From Thalassospira australica (GTDB taxonomy: Bacteria > Pseudomonadota > Alphaproteobacteria > Rhodospirillales > Thalassospiraceae), in contig NZ_JRJE01000032.1 in NCBI RefSeq assembly GCF_000763295.1, positions 186,001 to 250,000 of the forward strand: a stretch of DNA of 64,000 nucleotides. Reading direction: 5' to 3'. The position numbers were made by a program, and so were the translations under genes. The notes beneath the pieces are model-generated. The model had not been told where the DNA came from, did no database searches, and worked only from the letters and a program-made list of their open reading frames with translations. Shown here one piece after another: positions 18,385 to 26,689 of this stretch (positions are counted from its first letter, which is position 1; every line of letters begins with the position of its first letter).

Positions 18385-18831
18385 ATGGACGTAATGATGG
18401 AAAACTTTACCCCTGTATCTGCCCTGATCGGCGGTGGGCTTATTGGCCTTGCATCCGGGCTGTATCTTTTACTTAATGGGCGCATTGCAGGCATCAGCGG
18501 CATTCTTGGCGGCATTCTGGCCCCATCAAAGGGGGATAAAACCCTGTTTGAACGGCTGGCCTTTATTGTCGGCTTGGTCTTTGGCCCATTGATCCTGATG
18601 ACGGGCACGCCGCTTGAAGCGCAAAGCGTTGTTACAAATTCGCTTCCGGTCATCATTGTCGCCGGACTTCTGGTTGGTGTTGGCACGACAGTTGGCAGCG
18701 GATGTACAAGCGGCCATGGCATTTGTGGTCTGTCGCGCTTTTCACTGCGCTCGCTGGTCGCGACGCTTTCGTTTATGGCGGCAGGCTTTGTCACCGTTCT
18801 TGTCACCCGCCATCTGATGGGAGGCCTGTAA
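18385..18831 (+). CDS. YeeE/YedE family half-transporter, first subunit
   Basis: A 148-residue membrane protein with four hydrophobic segments and the conserved GSGCTSGHGICGLSR motif, the Cys-bearing signature of the YeeE/YedE (DUF395) family that moves thiosulfate or related sulfur species. E. coli YeeE is a single long protein; here, as in many proteobacteria, it is split into two genes. ATGs at 18394 and 18397 are alternative starts. Its stop overlaps the next start by one base (TAATG). Confidence 0.85.
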   Translation: MDVMMENFTPVSALIGGGLIGLASGLYLLLNGRIAGISGILGGILAPSKGDKTLFERLAFIVGLVFGPLILMTGTPLEAQSVVTNSLPVIIVAGLLVGVGTTVGSGCTSGHGICGLSRFSLRSLVATLSFMAAGFVTVLVTRHLMGGL

Positions 18832-19256
18832 TGCGGACGTTCGTTTCCCTGATTTGCGGCACGATTTTTGGCTTTGGCCTTTATATTTCGGGCATGATCG
18901 ACCCGCAAAAGGTTCTGGGATTCCTGGATATCTGGGCGATTGCCGAGGGTGGCTGGGACCCGAGCCTTGCATTTGTCATGGGGGGCGGGTTGGCCGTTGC
19001 CACCCCGATTTTCATGTTTGCCAAAACCCGGAGCGAAGCGGTATGTGGCGGCGACATGGGACTTCCCACCAATAAATCCATCACACCCAAGCTGGTACTT
19101 GGCGGGCTTTTGTTCGGCACGGGCTGGGGATTGGTGGGATATTGCCCGGGACCAGCCATAAGCGCACTTGCCTTTGGTCAGACAGACACGATCTTATTTG
19201 TCGTCGCGATGGTGGTCGGCATGGGCGGCGCGCGGGCGATGCGCTGGAACGGTTAA
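18831..19256 (+). CDS. YeeE/YedE family half-transporter, second subunit
   Basis: A 141-residue partner of the preceding half-transporter. It starts MRTFVSLICGTIFGFGLYISGM, has about four hydrophobic segments and carries the second conserved Cys in GLVGYCPGPAI. The frame is open upstream inside the neighbour, but the one-base TAATG overlap and the family N-terminus fix the start. The pair is expected to form one transporter for a reduced sulfur compound in the inner membrane. Confidence 0.85.
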   Translation: MRTFVSLICGTIFGFGLYISGMIDPQKVLGFLDIWAIAEGGWDPSLAFVMGGGLAVATPIFMFAKTRSEAVCGGDMGLPTNKSITPKLVLGGLLFGTGWGLVGYCPGPAISALAFGQTDTILFVVAMVVGMGGARAMRWNG

Positions 19257-19281
19257 ACGAAAACCTGATCGCAGAGATTGC

Positions 19282-19312
19282 AACCGCCCGTGTATCCATG
19301 CGGGCGGTTTCG
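19282..19312 (+). terminator. Intrinsic terminator of the YeeE/YedE pair
   Basis: ACCGCCCG and CGGGCGGT arms with a ten-base loop are followed by TTTCG, about 26 bases after the second gene. Confidence 0.65.
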
Positions 19313-19423
19313 CATTTCCGGTCAAAAATTAGCTGAATTCTCGCAGCACCGGGCTTGTCTTTGGCGTTAAAATCCCATACCTGACCAACAGAGCGCCACA
19401 TTGAAGTCCAAAAAGGTTTCTGC

Positions 19424-20149
19424 ATGAAGATCGGTATTCTTGAGACCGGGCTCGTCCCGGAAGAACTTCGCGATACTTTCACAAGCTACCCCAAGATGTT
19501 TGAGAAACTGCTTGGCGATGTTGACCCCAGCCTGGAATTTGAAACCTGGACGGTTGTTGAAAACGACTTCCCGACCGACATCAATGATGCCGACGGTTGG
19601 CTGATTACCGGCTCCAAACATGGTGTTTACGAAAACGCCCCCTGGATGATCCGCCTTCAGGATTTCCTGCGCGATGCGGTTTCGGCCCAGATGCCGGTGT
19701 TTGGCGTTTGTTTTGGTCACCAGATTTTGGCAGCAGCGCTTGGCGGCAAGGTCGTGAAATCCGATAAGGGCTGGGGTGTTGGCGTACATGAATATGGCGT
19801 TGCGGTCGGCAAAAGTGACTGGCTTTCCGGCACGGCTGAGACCATTCGCATCAATGCGTTCCATCAGGACCAGGTGGTGGAATTGCCCGAAGGTGCCACG
19901 ATCTGGGCCAGTTCGGAGTTCTGCCCCTATGCCGGTCTGCAATACGGTGACAATGCCGCATCGATCCAGCCGCACCCTGAATTCATGCGCCCCTATCAAG
20001 AGGCCCTTTTGCAGGCACGCAATGACCTTATTCCCGATGATGCGCACAAAACCGCGGTGAACTCGCTGGGAAATCCGATATCAAGCGCTGATTTCGCCAA
20101 ATCAATTGTGAAGTTCCTGACGCGAAAGCGCGTAGAAACCGCCGCCTGA
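19424..20149 (+). CDS. Class I glutamine amidotransferase domain protein
   Basis: A 241-residue stand-alone GATase1. The nucleophile is the Cys in FGVCFGHQILA, and the His/Glu pair is in SIQPHPEF. This is the GMP-synthase-amidotransferase-like family (COG0518), which includes gamma-glutamyl hydrolases of polyamine or amide catabolism. The specific substrate is not evident. It is a single gene with its own terminator. Confidence 0.82.
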   Translation: MKIGILETGLVPEELRDTFTSYPKMFEKLLGDVDPSLEFETWTVVENDFPTDINDADGWLITGSKHGVYENAPWMIRLQDFLRDAVSAQMPVFGVCFGHQILAAALGGKVVKSDKGWGVGVHEYGVAVGKSDWLSGTAETIRINAFHQDQVVELPEGATIWASSEFCPYAGLQYGDNAASIQPHPEFMRPYQEALLQARNDLIPDDAHKTAVNSLGNPISSADFAKSIVKFLTRKRVETAA

Positions 20150-20178
20150 TCGTCAGCCACGCCAACACAAAATGTTGA

Positions 20179-20208
20179 AAGCCATCAGGGCAGCCTGATG
20201 GCTTTTTT
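20179..20208 (+). terminator. Intrinsic terminator of the amidotransferase gene
   Basis: GCCATCAGG, a GCAG loop, CCTGATGGC and TTTTTT. Confidence 0.92.
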
Positions 20209-20356
20209 CGTGCCTGAACGGACAAAACAGTTTATCAACCAAGAGTATTGCCCCCCTGATCAAACAGGTCATACCCGGGACAATCGACCACAGAATGTCG
20301 ATGACGGGCCCGGGACAATAAACCAGGGACGATAAACAAGACGAGCACCTGTACAG

Positions 20357-22027
20357 ATGATCCAGAACCTGCGGCTTTATTCCGGCCTGATCCTGTTTTC
20401 CTATGTGCTGATCCATCTGCTGAACCATGCAGCGGGGATTGTGTCGCCGGAATTGATGGAAGAATTTGCCAAATATACCACCGAGGTCTGGCGATTCCCG
20501 CCGCTGGAGATTTTGCTGCTGCTATCACTGGTCACGCACTTTGTATTGGCTGCCGCACGCCTGACCAGCCGCCGCACATTACGTCTGCGCAAATCGGAAT
20601 GGGCCCAGATGATTTTGGGTCTGTGCATCCCGTTCCTGATGTTTCGCCACATCATTGCAACCCGGATCATCGATCTGGGCTTTGATGTTACGGCAGAATA
20701 TGAACGGGTATTGCTTGACCTTGCGGTGTTTGTGCCGTTTCAGGGCTTTTTGCAGGCGGTCACAGTTGTGGTCGTCTGGGCGCATGGTTGCATCGGCATT
20801 CATTTCTGGCTCAGGGTCAAACCGTTCTATCCGAAATGGCGCAACACGTTTGGCACCTTTGCCATTCTGGTCCCGACCCTGGCACTTGCAGGCTATGCTG
20901 CCGCAGCAGCAGAAGTCGTCCGCCGGGCCGAAGAAGGCGGGCGCAAATATGTGTTTGGTGTTCTTGAAGCCAACAACATCAATCAGGCTGCGATTGATTT
21001 TTACCAGAATGCCATTCTGCCCTTCACGATTTTAAGTATTGCATTGGCGTTGGCACCATTTGGTATCCGCCAAATCCGTCAAACCATTGACCGGGTCAAA
21101 CGTGGCCCGATGTTAAGCCTGCCAAACGGGCGGTTTGTGCGCGTCCCGCCCGGGGCCACCGCCCTTGAGGCATTGCGTGACGCGGGCATTCCGATGGCCT
21201 CGGTCTGTGGCGGACACGGGCGCTGCACCACATGCCGCATCCATTGCGGATCGGGCACCGATCAACTTGCCAGCCCCGGCCAGATTGAAGACGCGGCCCT
21301 TAAAAGCATTCAGGCCCCCAAGGGCATGCGCCTGGCCTGTCAGATCAGACCCCAAAATGATCTGGCGGTTGTGCCCTTGTTACCGCCCAACGCCAGCGCG
21401 CGCGATGGTCGCCGCCCCGGTGGTTTGTCTGGCAGTGAAAGACAGGTTGTCTGCATCTTTATTGATTTGCGCGATTCGACCAAGCTTGGCGAAAGCAAAA
21501 TGCCTTATGACGTTTTGTTCATCCTTAATCAGTTTTTTGCCGAGATGACCGAGGCGCTGCGTGCAACCGGCGGCTATTATGCGCAATTCACCGGCGATGG
21601 TCTGATGGCGCTTTATGGTCACGAAAGTGAAGATACCGAAAAGACCATCCTGCAGTCCTTTAACGGGGCGGCTGAGATGTTGCGCCGGATTGAAGGGCTG
21701 AACGACCATTTGCAATCTGAACTTCCCCACCCGTTGCGCATCGGGATTGGCATTCACATGGGCAAGGCGATTGTCGGGGAAATGGGACCACCGGGCCGCG
21801 AAAACATCAGTGCAATCGGCGATACCATCAACACCACAGCGCGCCTTGAAGCCCAGACCAAAGGCCATGGCGTACCATTGGTGATTTCAAAGACATTGTT
21901 TGATTTTGGCCCGATTCCCCTGCCGGGAAATGCTGTACTGCATGAAGTTGCACTCCGCGGTAAAGACCAATCGGTTGCCTATTATGCGCTTGATGCCATG
22001 CCCGAACTGCCACAAGCCGCAAAATAG
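20357..22027 (+). CDS. Membrane-anchored 2Fe-2S ferredoxin / class III nucleotide cyclase fusion
   Basis: A 556-residue fusion. Residues 1-245 hold five or six hydrophobic helices with His at 20, 24, 61, 98, 143 and 149, a pattern that could bind heme b. Residues 253-345 form a plant-type ferredoxin with Cys284, Cys290, Cys293 and Cys328 (CGGHGRCTTC spacing). Residues 362-545 form an adenylate/guanylate cyclase with metal Asp370 (FIDLRDST), Asp414 (FTGDG) and the IGDTINTTARLEAQ segment. It probably makes cAMP in response to a redox signal in the membrane. The architecture is known in proteobacteria, but its trigger is inference. No operon partner. Confidence 0.85.
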   Translation: MIQNLRLYSGLILFSYVLIHLLNHAAGIVSPELMEEFAKYTTEVWRFPPLEILLLLSLVTHFVLAAARLTSRRTLRLRKSEWAQMILGLCIPFLMFRHIIATRIIDLGFDVTAEYERVLLDLAVFVPFQGFLQAVTVVVVWAHGCIGIHFWLRVKPFYPKWRNTFGTFAILVPTLALAGYAAAAAEVVRRAEEGGRKYVFGVLEANNINQAAIDFYQNAILPFTILSIALALAPFGIRQIRQTIDRVKRGPMLSLPNGRFVRVPPGATALEALRDAGIPMASVCGGHGRCTTCRIHCGSGTDQLASPGQIEDAALKSIQAPKGMRLACQIRPQNDLAVVPLLPPNASARDGRRPGGLSGSERQVVCIFIDLRDSTKLGESKMPYDVLFILNQFFAEMTEALRATGGYYAQFTGDGLMALYGHESEDTEKTILQSFNGAAEMLRRIEGLNDHLQSELPHPLRIGIGIHMGKAIVGEMGPPGRENISAIGDTINTTARLEAQTKGHGVPLVISKTLFDFGPIPLPGNAVLHEVALRGKDQSVAYYALDAMPELPQAAK

Positions 22028-22125
22028 CACGTAATAATTCCGTGCCAATGGGGCCTGAATGGGTTACCACGCCAGATATCTTATTTTTGCAGGTCAAGAA
22101 TGCGCGTGGTTCCCGACAGGGAAGT

Positions 22126-22153
22126 CTTGACTATTGGGCGGAAAACCACATTT
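22126..22153 (+). promoter_or_regulatory. Predicted sigma32 (RpoH) promoter of hsp20
   Basis: CTTGAC and, 14 bases on, CCACATTT closely match the heat-shock sigma consensus CTTGAA-N13/14-CCCCATNT. Transcription would start about 110 bases before the hsp20 start. Confidence 0.65.
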
Positions 22154-22171
22154 ATTTGATTAGATGAAACG

Positions 22172-22264
22172 TTCGGTGCCGAATGCCTCGGGTCGAACAC
22201 CCGGATGCCCAAAACGCATGCTGCGTGGGATCCGATCACAACCACACTCGCTCTGACGGAGGAG
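22172..22264 (+). promoter_or_regulatory. ROSE-like RNA thermometer in the hsp20 leader
   Basis: Four successive hairpins can form in the 5' leader: TTCG/CGAA (22172-22183), CGGGT/ACCCG (22189-22203), ACGCA/TGCGT (22214-22226), and a last one in which CTC-G-CTC (22247-22253) pairs with GAGGAG of the Shine-Dalgarno (22259-22264), leaving one G opposite a gap. The sequence TCGCT at 22248-22252 matches the UYGCU core of ROSE thermometers, and the layout matches ROSE leaders of alphaproteobacterial small heat-shock genes. Confidence 0.6.
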
Positions 22265-22273
22265 GTGCTGCAT

Positions 22274-22771
22274 ATGTCGCGAATTTCCATGTTCAACAGC
22301 CCATTGCTTTTGGGCTTTGACCAGATCGAACGGGTTCTTGATCAGGTTTCAAAGACCAAGGCGGAGGGCTATCCGCCCTATAACATCGAACAAATCGGTG
22401 AAAACAAGCTGCGCATCACTGTGGCAGTTGCCGGTTTTGCCGAGGACGATTTGTCCGTAACCACCGAAGACAACCAACTGATCATCCGCGGCAAACATAC
22501 CGAGGATGACAGTGAACGGGTCTATATCCATCGTGGCATCGCATCGCGCCAGTTCCAGCGGTCATTTGTGCTTGCAGAAGGCATTGAAGTCGTCGGTGCA
22601 CATCTTGATAATGGTTTGCTGCATGTGGACCTCAACAGGCCATTGCCCGAACCGGTTGTCCGCGAGATTGCGATTGGATCAAACAAGAAAAAAGCTGTCC
22701 CTTCTCGGACCATCGATATGAATGTCGAGGATGAGGACAGTTCCGCCGCCAAAAATGACGGCAAAGACTAA
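22274..22771 (+). CDS. Hsp20 small heat-shock protein
   Basis: A 165-residue protein. The alpha-crystallin domain spans about residues 32-135 (NKLRITVAVAGFAEDDLSV, then the DDSERVYIHRGIASRQFQRSF block). The start SRISMFNSPLLLGFDQIERVLD is typical of class A alphaproteobacterial sHsps (IbpA/HspA type). The C-terminal tail is charged. The frame is open upstream, but GGAGGAGG ends nine bases before this ATG. It is an ATP-independent holdase. It is co-transcribed with the DUF1150 gene and appears under sigma32 and thermometer control. Confidence 0.92.
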   Translation: MSRISMFNSPLLLGFDQIERVLDQVSKTKAEGYPPYNIEQIGENKLRITVAVAGFAEDDLSVTTEDNQLIIRGKHTEDDSERVYIHRGIASRQFQRSFVLAEGIEVVGAHLDNGLLHVDLNRPLPEPVVREIAIGSNKKKAVPSRTIDMNVEDEDSSAAKNDGKD

Positions 22772-22788
22772 CTTCAGGAGTGGTTTAA

Positions 22789-23055
22789 ATGACAAACCGA
22801 ACAGATAGCCACGACACCGGCTCAGGCCAGCGTACCAGTCAGGATACTGGCCTGCTGTCAAATGGCGACTTCGCCCTGCTTGGCATTCATGACGTTGCCT
22901 ATGTACGTCAGGTTCCCAGCACCGAAGAAGACAGTGATGAACTGGTTTACGGCGTATTCACCGCCGACGGAACCCATATCGCATCGTTTGAAAACCATGC
23001 GATTGCCAATGCCGCGATCCGCCAGCACGATATGGAACCACGCGCAGTTCACTGA
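22789..23055 (+). CDS. DUF1150 family protein
   Basis: An 88-residue soluble protein with the conserved core LGIHDVAYVRQV.....LVYGVFTADGTHIASFENHAIANAAI, which identifies DUF1150. This family is nearly always beside an hsp20 gene in alphaproteobacteria, and here lies 17 bases after one. The function is unknown; a role with the chaperone is inferred from context only. CAGGAG precedes the ATG and a terminator follows. Confidence 0.85.
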   Translation: MTNRTDSHDTGSGQRTSQDTGLLSNGDFALLGIHDVAYVRQVPSTEEDSDELVYGVFTADGTHIASFENHAIANAAIRQHDMEPRAVH

Positions 23056-23083
23056 GCACAACGCGCTCAAAGACATGATCAAA

Positions 23084-23110
23084 GTGCCCGGTTTTTGCCG
23101 GGCATTTTTG
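23084..23110 (+). terminator. Intrinsic terminator of the hsp20 operon
   Basis: TGCCCGG and CCGGGCA arms with a T-rich loop, then TTTTTG. Confidence 0.9.
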
Positions 23111-23175
23111 TTTGTGTTTGTTCCGGGTGGTTCTGTGCAAGCCCCCACAGGGGTTGTACCAATTGGGTTCAGACC

Positions 23176-23928
23176 CTAACGAATTTCGATGACTTCGCCT
23201 GGCACGGCCATGCGCACCTGATCGTTTTTCTCAACAATCCTTGCCATATCCACGCGCACGTCGCGCTTGACGTGATAAAGCCAGAATCGGGCGCCGGGCA
23301 TATCGGACGCCAGTTTCATCACTGTTTCAAGATCACAATGGGCAGCATGTTGCGGATCATGCTTGATCAGATAGGTTTCCTGAAACACAAGATCAGCACC
23401 GGTAAACAGGGCGGCAGTATCCGCTGTAACGTTACCATCACCGGAATAGGCAAACCCCTTGCCAGCATAACGCAGCAGGATCGCGTGATTCTGAACACTG
23501 TGATCAGATCGTGCAAACCGGCATTCGAACGGACCAATTTCGGTCGTGTCGGCAATCGAATGCCAGATAACGGCAAAGGGCCACGCCGTACCCAATCCGG
23601 TGAAGCCAAGCTCCATCAGTTTTTCAAGATGGGTGCGCAGTTGTGGACTACATAGGATATGCAGCGGTTTTGAACGGCCATCATCACGCCAATTCAGCAT
23701 GACGGGCACCAAACCAAACACATGATCGGGATGCATGTGGGTAAAATAGATCGCATCAATCGCGTCCGGATCTGGAAACTTCCCCATCAGATGGCCGGCG
23801 ATGGTCGCACCACAATCAATCAACAGGCGGTAGCCCCCTGCCGACACAACCACTGACGAGTTCTCATATTTCGGGTCGAACGCCTCGCCCACCCCCAAAA
23901 CATCAATGCGCAGATGGTTACTATCCAT
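23176..23928 (-). CDS. MBL-fold metallo-hydrolase, RNase Z-like
   Basis: A 250-residue metallo-beta-lactamase-fold enzyme. The metal site is visible as FTHMHPDHVFG (HxHxDH), SGDGNVT (bridging Asp) and a C-terminal LYHVKRD His. It resembles the RNase Z/arylsulfatase-like branch (COG1234). The exosite arm of true RNase Z is not obvious, so a small-molecule hydrolase is as likely. A MITE-like element lies about 60 bases upstream of its start and may affect its promoter. Confidence 0.8.
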   Translation of the reverse strand: MDSNHLRIDVLGVGEAFDPKYENSSVVVSAGGYRLLIDCGATIAGHLMGKFPDPDAIDAIYFTHMHPDHVFGLVPVMLNWRDDGRSKPLHILCSPQLRTHLEKLMELGFTGLGTAWPFAVIWHSIADTTEIGPFECRFARSDHSVQNHAILLRYAGKGFAYSGDGNVTADTAALFTGADLVFQETYLIKHDPQHAAHCDLETVMKLASDMPGARFWLYHVKRDVRVDMARIVEKNDQVRMAVPGEVIEIR

Positions 23929-23987
23929 TGCTTTCCGCCCCGTATTTCCCCAGCAAACGATCCATATATCAGGCCAAGGTCCTGACC

Positions 23988-24126
23988 CTAGAGTCTATTC
24001 CGATTAGGTTGCACCGTTTTGCCGAGGGCATTCTTCTGCCCCGCATCGCTCTTGCGCGCTGTGCCTTGCCAAACAATTCGCCAAACACGAACAAAAGCGA
24101 TGCAACCTAATCGGAATAGACTCTAG
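23988..24126. mobile_element. 139-bp MITE-like element with perfect 26-bp terminal inverted repeats
   Basis: Positions 23988-24013 and 24101-24126 are perfect reverse complements. Both ends contain TA just inside a flanking C/G, consistent with TA target duplication as in IS630/Tc1-mariner-type elements. The interior has no coding capacity but carries a second inverted pair GCATCGCT / AGCGATGC and a GGGCA/TGCCC hairpin. Confidence 0.75.
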
Positions 24127-24215
24127 CACCGGAGCGACATTCTTGTGAATTGAACACTGCCAAGGCAAGGGGTTCTGCAAGCAGCGCGCAGATCATCTTT
24201 AAACTGTCATAAATA

Positions 24216-24244
24216 CAAAAAGGGCGGAGCCCTATGGCTCCGCC
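24216..24244 (-). terminator. Intrinsic terminator, probably of the soluble chemoreceptor gene
   Basis: On the minus strand, GGCGGAGCC, an ATAG loop, GGCTCCGCC and CTTTTTG. It lies about 300 bases beyond the chemoreceptor stop because the MITE-like element is between them. Confidence 0.8.
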
Positions 24245-24519
24245 AATTTAGGCTCAGGACCTATTAATTTGATTGGAATGGCAGACGTTATATTTGTGAA
24301 ATCCAAGGAAAGGACCGCCGGGCGGGCTGGTATCCCGGCCAAGGGATTTGACGCCGGAGTTTGCAAATATAACGTCTGTCCTTTGGATTCACCGGGTTTG
24401 CACGAGCTACTTTGTCGCAAAACCTTGAAAGATACATATCTTCCTGCGGTTTTGCTTCGCGTATCCGCACAAACCCGGTGAACCATTCAAACCAAATTAA
24501 TAGGTCCTGAGCCTAAATT
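24245..24519. mobile_element. 275-bp MITE-like element able to fold into a three-way junction
   Basis: Terminal inverted repeats at 24245-24281 and 24483-24519 match at 35 of 37 positions. TA occurs at both ends next to GGCTCAGGACC, suggesting TA duplication. Inside are two long hairpins. One has 15-bp perfect arms (24282-24296 with 24364-24378). The other has 11-bp perfect arms (24390-24400 with 24470-24480), enclosing GCAAAACC/GGTTTTGC and AAGATA-CA-TATCTT. No coding capacity. Confidence 0.8.
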
Positions 24520-24540
24520 TCCTGACAGGGTCGATCACAC

Positions 24541-26031
24541 CTAGCGCGCAAGTACCTCTGCGGCTTCGCGGGTGCGCTGCACCGAGGATGCAACCGTATC
24601 ATTCGTAGCCCGGATTGCCTCGAGGTTGGACGACATATCTTCGACCGAATGGGCCATTTCCCGCATGCTGGCACTGACATTTTCGGTTACTGCGGTTTGC
24701 TCTGTGACCGCCGATGAAATGCTGGTGACATCATTCCGTACGGTCTCAACCGACACCCGAATGGTTTCAAGGGCATTGGCCACATCTGCAGAGATGTCCT
24801 GAATGCCGGTGATTTCCTGGGTGATGTCTTCGGTGGCACGCGCCGCCTGATTGGCAAGGTTTTTGACTTCGTTGGCAACAACAGCAAAGCCTTTGCCCGC
24901 TTCACCCGCACGCGCACTTTCGATCGTGGCATTTAGTGCCAGCAAGTTGATCTGCCCGGCAATATTGCGAATGACATCAACAATATTGCCCATTTCATCA
25001 ACCACACCGGTCATGCGCTGGGTCATTTCATTGGCGGTATTGGTCTGTTCATAGGCACGTTCGGTTTCGCTCTGAGACTGCGCCATACTTTGCGAGATTT
25101 CCGCAATTGATGCCGCCATCTGCTCTGCACTGGTCGCCACGTTGCGGGTCAATTCCATCGTGTTGGCGGAAGCATCGACACCTTGGGAGGTGCGTGTATT
25201 CAGTTCTTCGATGTTGCCGGTGATTTCGGCAAAATTGCCATCAATCATCTTCTTGAGATCGAGAAGAAGTTTCGTCTGTTCGGTAATGTCGGTTGCAAAC
25301 TTGATGATCTTGATCGGGTTGCCAACCGCATCAAGCACCGGGTTGTAGGTCGCTTCAATCCAGACTTCCTTGCCGTGATTGCCCACACGTGCGAACTGGC
25401 CCGCCTGGAATTTACCCTGATTAAGGTTTTGCCAGAACGCCCGGTATTCCGACGAATTGCGCTGATCAGCTGGCATAAACATGCTGTGATGCTTGCCCTT
25501 GATTTCATCAAGGCTATAGCCAACCACCGAGAGGAAATTTTCATTGGCCGTCAGGATCGTCCCGTCGAGGTCAAATTCGATGACGCCCTGGGACGCACTG
25601 ATTGCATCAAACACACTTTGCAAAAGCGCACGTTCATTGCGGCGCGATGTAATGTCGCTGGCGAATTTGACAATCTTGGTGACATTGCCTTTGGCATCTA
25701 CAATCGGGTTATAGGTTGCTTCCAGCCAAAGCAAACTACCATCACGCCGCCTGCGCGGGAATGCACCAGACAGAAATTCGCCACTGCCAAGCTTCTTCCA
25801 GAAGCCTTTGTATTCAGCTGTCGCAGCGATTTCCTCGGGCACGAACATCGAATGATGTTTTCCCACGATTTCATCAGCCTTATAGCCCATGACATGTTCG
25901 AAATTCTCGTTGGCACGCAGAATGTTGCCATTGACGTCAAATTCAATGCGCGCCATCGAACGACCGAGTGCTGCTGTGACCTGTTGTTCACTGCGCGCCT
26001 CTGCATCACCCTTAAATAACCCGATACCCAT
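24541..26031 (-). CDS. Soluble methyl-accepting chemotaxis protein with two PAS domains
   Basis: A 496-residue chemoreceptor without transmembrane helices. Two PAS domains lie at about residues 20-130 and 140-255, each with the Aer/PAS-type GYxxDEIxGKHHSMF motif and closed by ATYNPxxDAxGNxxKIxKFAxDIT. The MCP signalling domain occupies about residues 280-496, with the hairpin tip [20 protein letters not shown]. The PAS pockets probably bind heme or flavin, so cytoplasmic redox or oxygen sensing is likely; the cofactor is inference. Monocistronic; its terminator is displaced by a MITE-like element. Confidence 0.92.
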   Translation of the reverse strand: MGIGLFKGDAEARSEQQVTAALGRSMARIEFDVNGNILRANENFEHVMGYKADEIVGKHHSMFVPEEIAATAEYKGFWKKLGSGEFLSGAFPRRRRDGSLLWLEATYNPIVDAKGNVTKIVKFASDITSRRNERALLQSVFDAISASQGVIEFDLDGTILTANENFLSVVGYSLDEIKGKHHSMFMPADQRNSSEYRAFWQNLNQGKFQAGQFARVGNHGKEVWIEATYNPVLDAVGNPIKIIKFATDITEQTKLLLDLKKMIDGNFAEITGNIEELNTRTSQGVDASANTMELTRNVATSAEQMAASIAEISQSMAQSQSETERAYEQTNTANEMTQRMTGVVDEMGNIVDVIRNIAGQINLLALNATIESARAGEAGKGFAVVANEVKNLANQAARATEDITQEITGIQDISADVANALETIRVSVETVRNDVTSISSAVTEQTAVTENVSASMREMAHSVEDMSSNLEAIRATNDTVASSVQRTREAAEVLAR

Positions 26032-26689
26032 ATCACTAACTTTCCGCGTTCACCGGGCGAGGTGGTTCATCGCCCGTTTCAATGGCAGAGAGATATTCTG
26101 ACCCGTCATATCATCTGCCCCAATCAAAACACCGCGAGATCGCCTTACGTCTGCAATCATCGCGCACTTCAATCAGACAAGGCCCGGAAGATTCAACAAA
26201 AACAACGGTGCAAAGACATATCATGATGTCCGTGCGGTGCCGTCCACGTTTACAATCCGACCAAAAAGTCTGAAAACCTGCTCTATTCTGAGATTCTTAT
26301 ACGCATCCTTGCGCAAACTTGATCTGTTCCCCAACCCCGGAGCGACAGACCAAAAGTAAGAACATATACCCATGAATAGGTCAATGAAAATGAAATTGGG
26401 TCATCACAGCGGAAACCCTGAGTGGATTTCACACTCAAAACCAAACAACTGAAAATCGTAATATTATGGTATTATTACAGTGATTTAAGCGTTCTAGAGA
26501 AAGAAGCTTGCCGTCGCAATCCTGCCCACCATTTATCCGGTACTCACGCAAGTTTGATCTGGAGTTTGGGAAAATTCGCCAAAAACCACTACTTTAGGAT
26601 AGTAATGTTTGGGCAGTAAATCGCCAGGAACGCCGCCTGCCTGAAGAGGCCATAGTGCGGATGGCGCGGCTGGTCGGCATCCAGTCTTC
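26032..26689. other. A+T-rich intergenic region
   Basis: About 660 bases with lower G+C than its surroundings and no supported gene. The end nearest the YcgN gene contains a short plus-strand coding-like stretch (26598-26714, see findings). The promoter of the soluble chemoreceptor must lie near 26040-26150 but no clear consensus was seen. Confidence 0.4.

Larger units (their letters stand above)
23929..24540. other. Repeat-rich intergenic region
   Basis: About 610 bases with no gene. It holds two inverted-repeat elements and a terminator, each listed separately. Short frames inside the elements are products of the repeats. Confidence 0.7.

Noticed and set aside
17922-18908. 328-codon minus-strand frame crossing the YeeE/YedE genes
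   Set aside because: Overlaps a well-supported half-transporter and its upstream operator; composition is low-complexity Pro/Arg.
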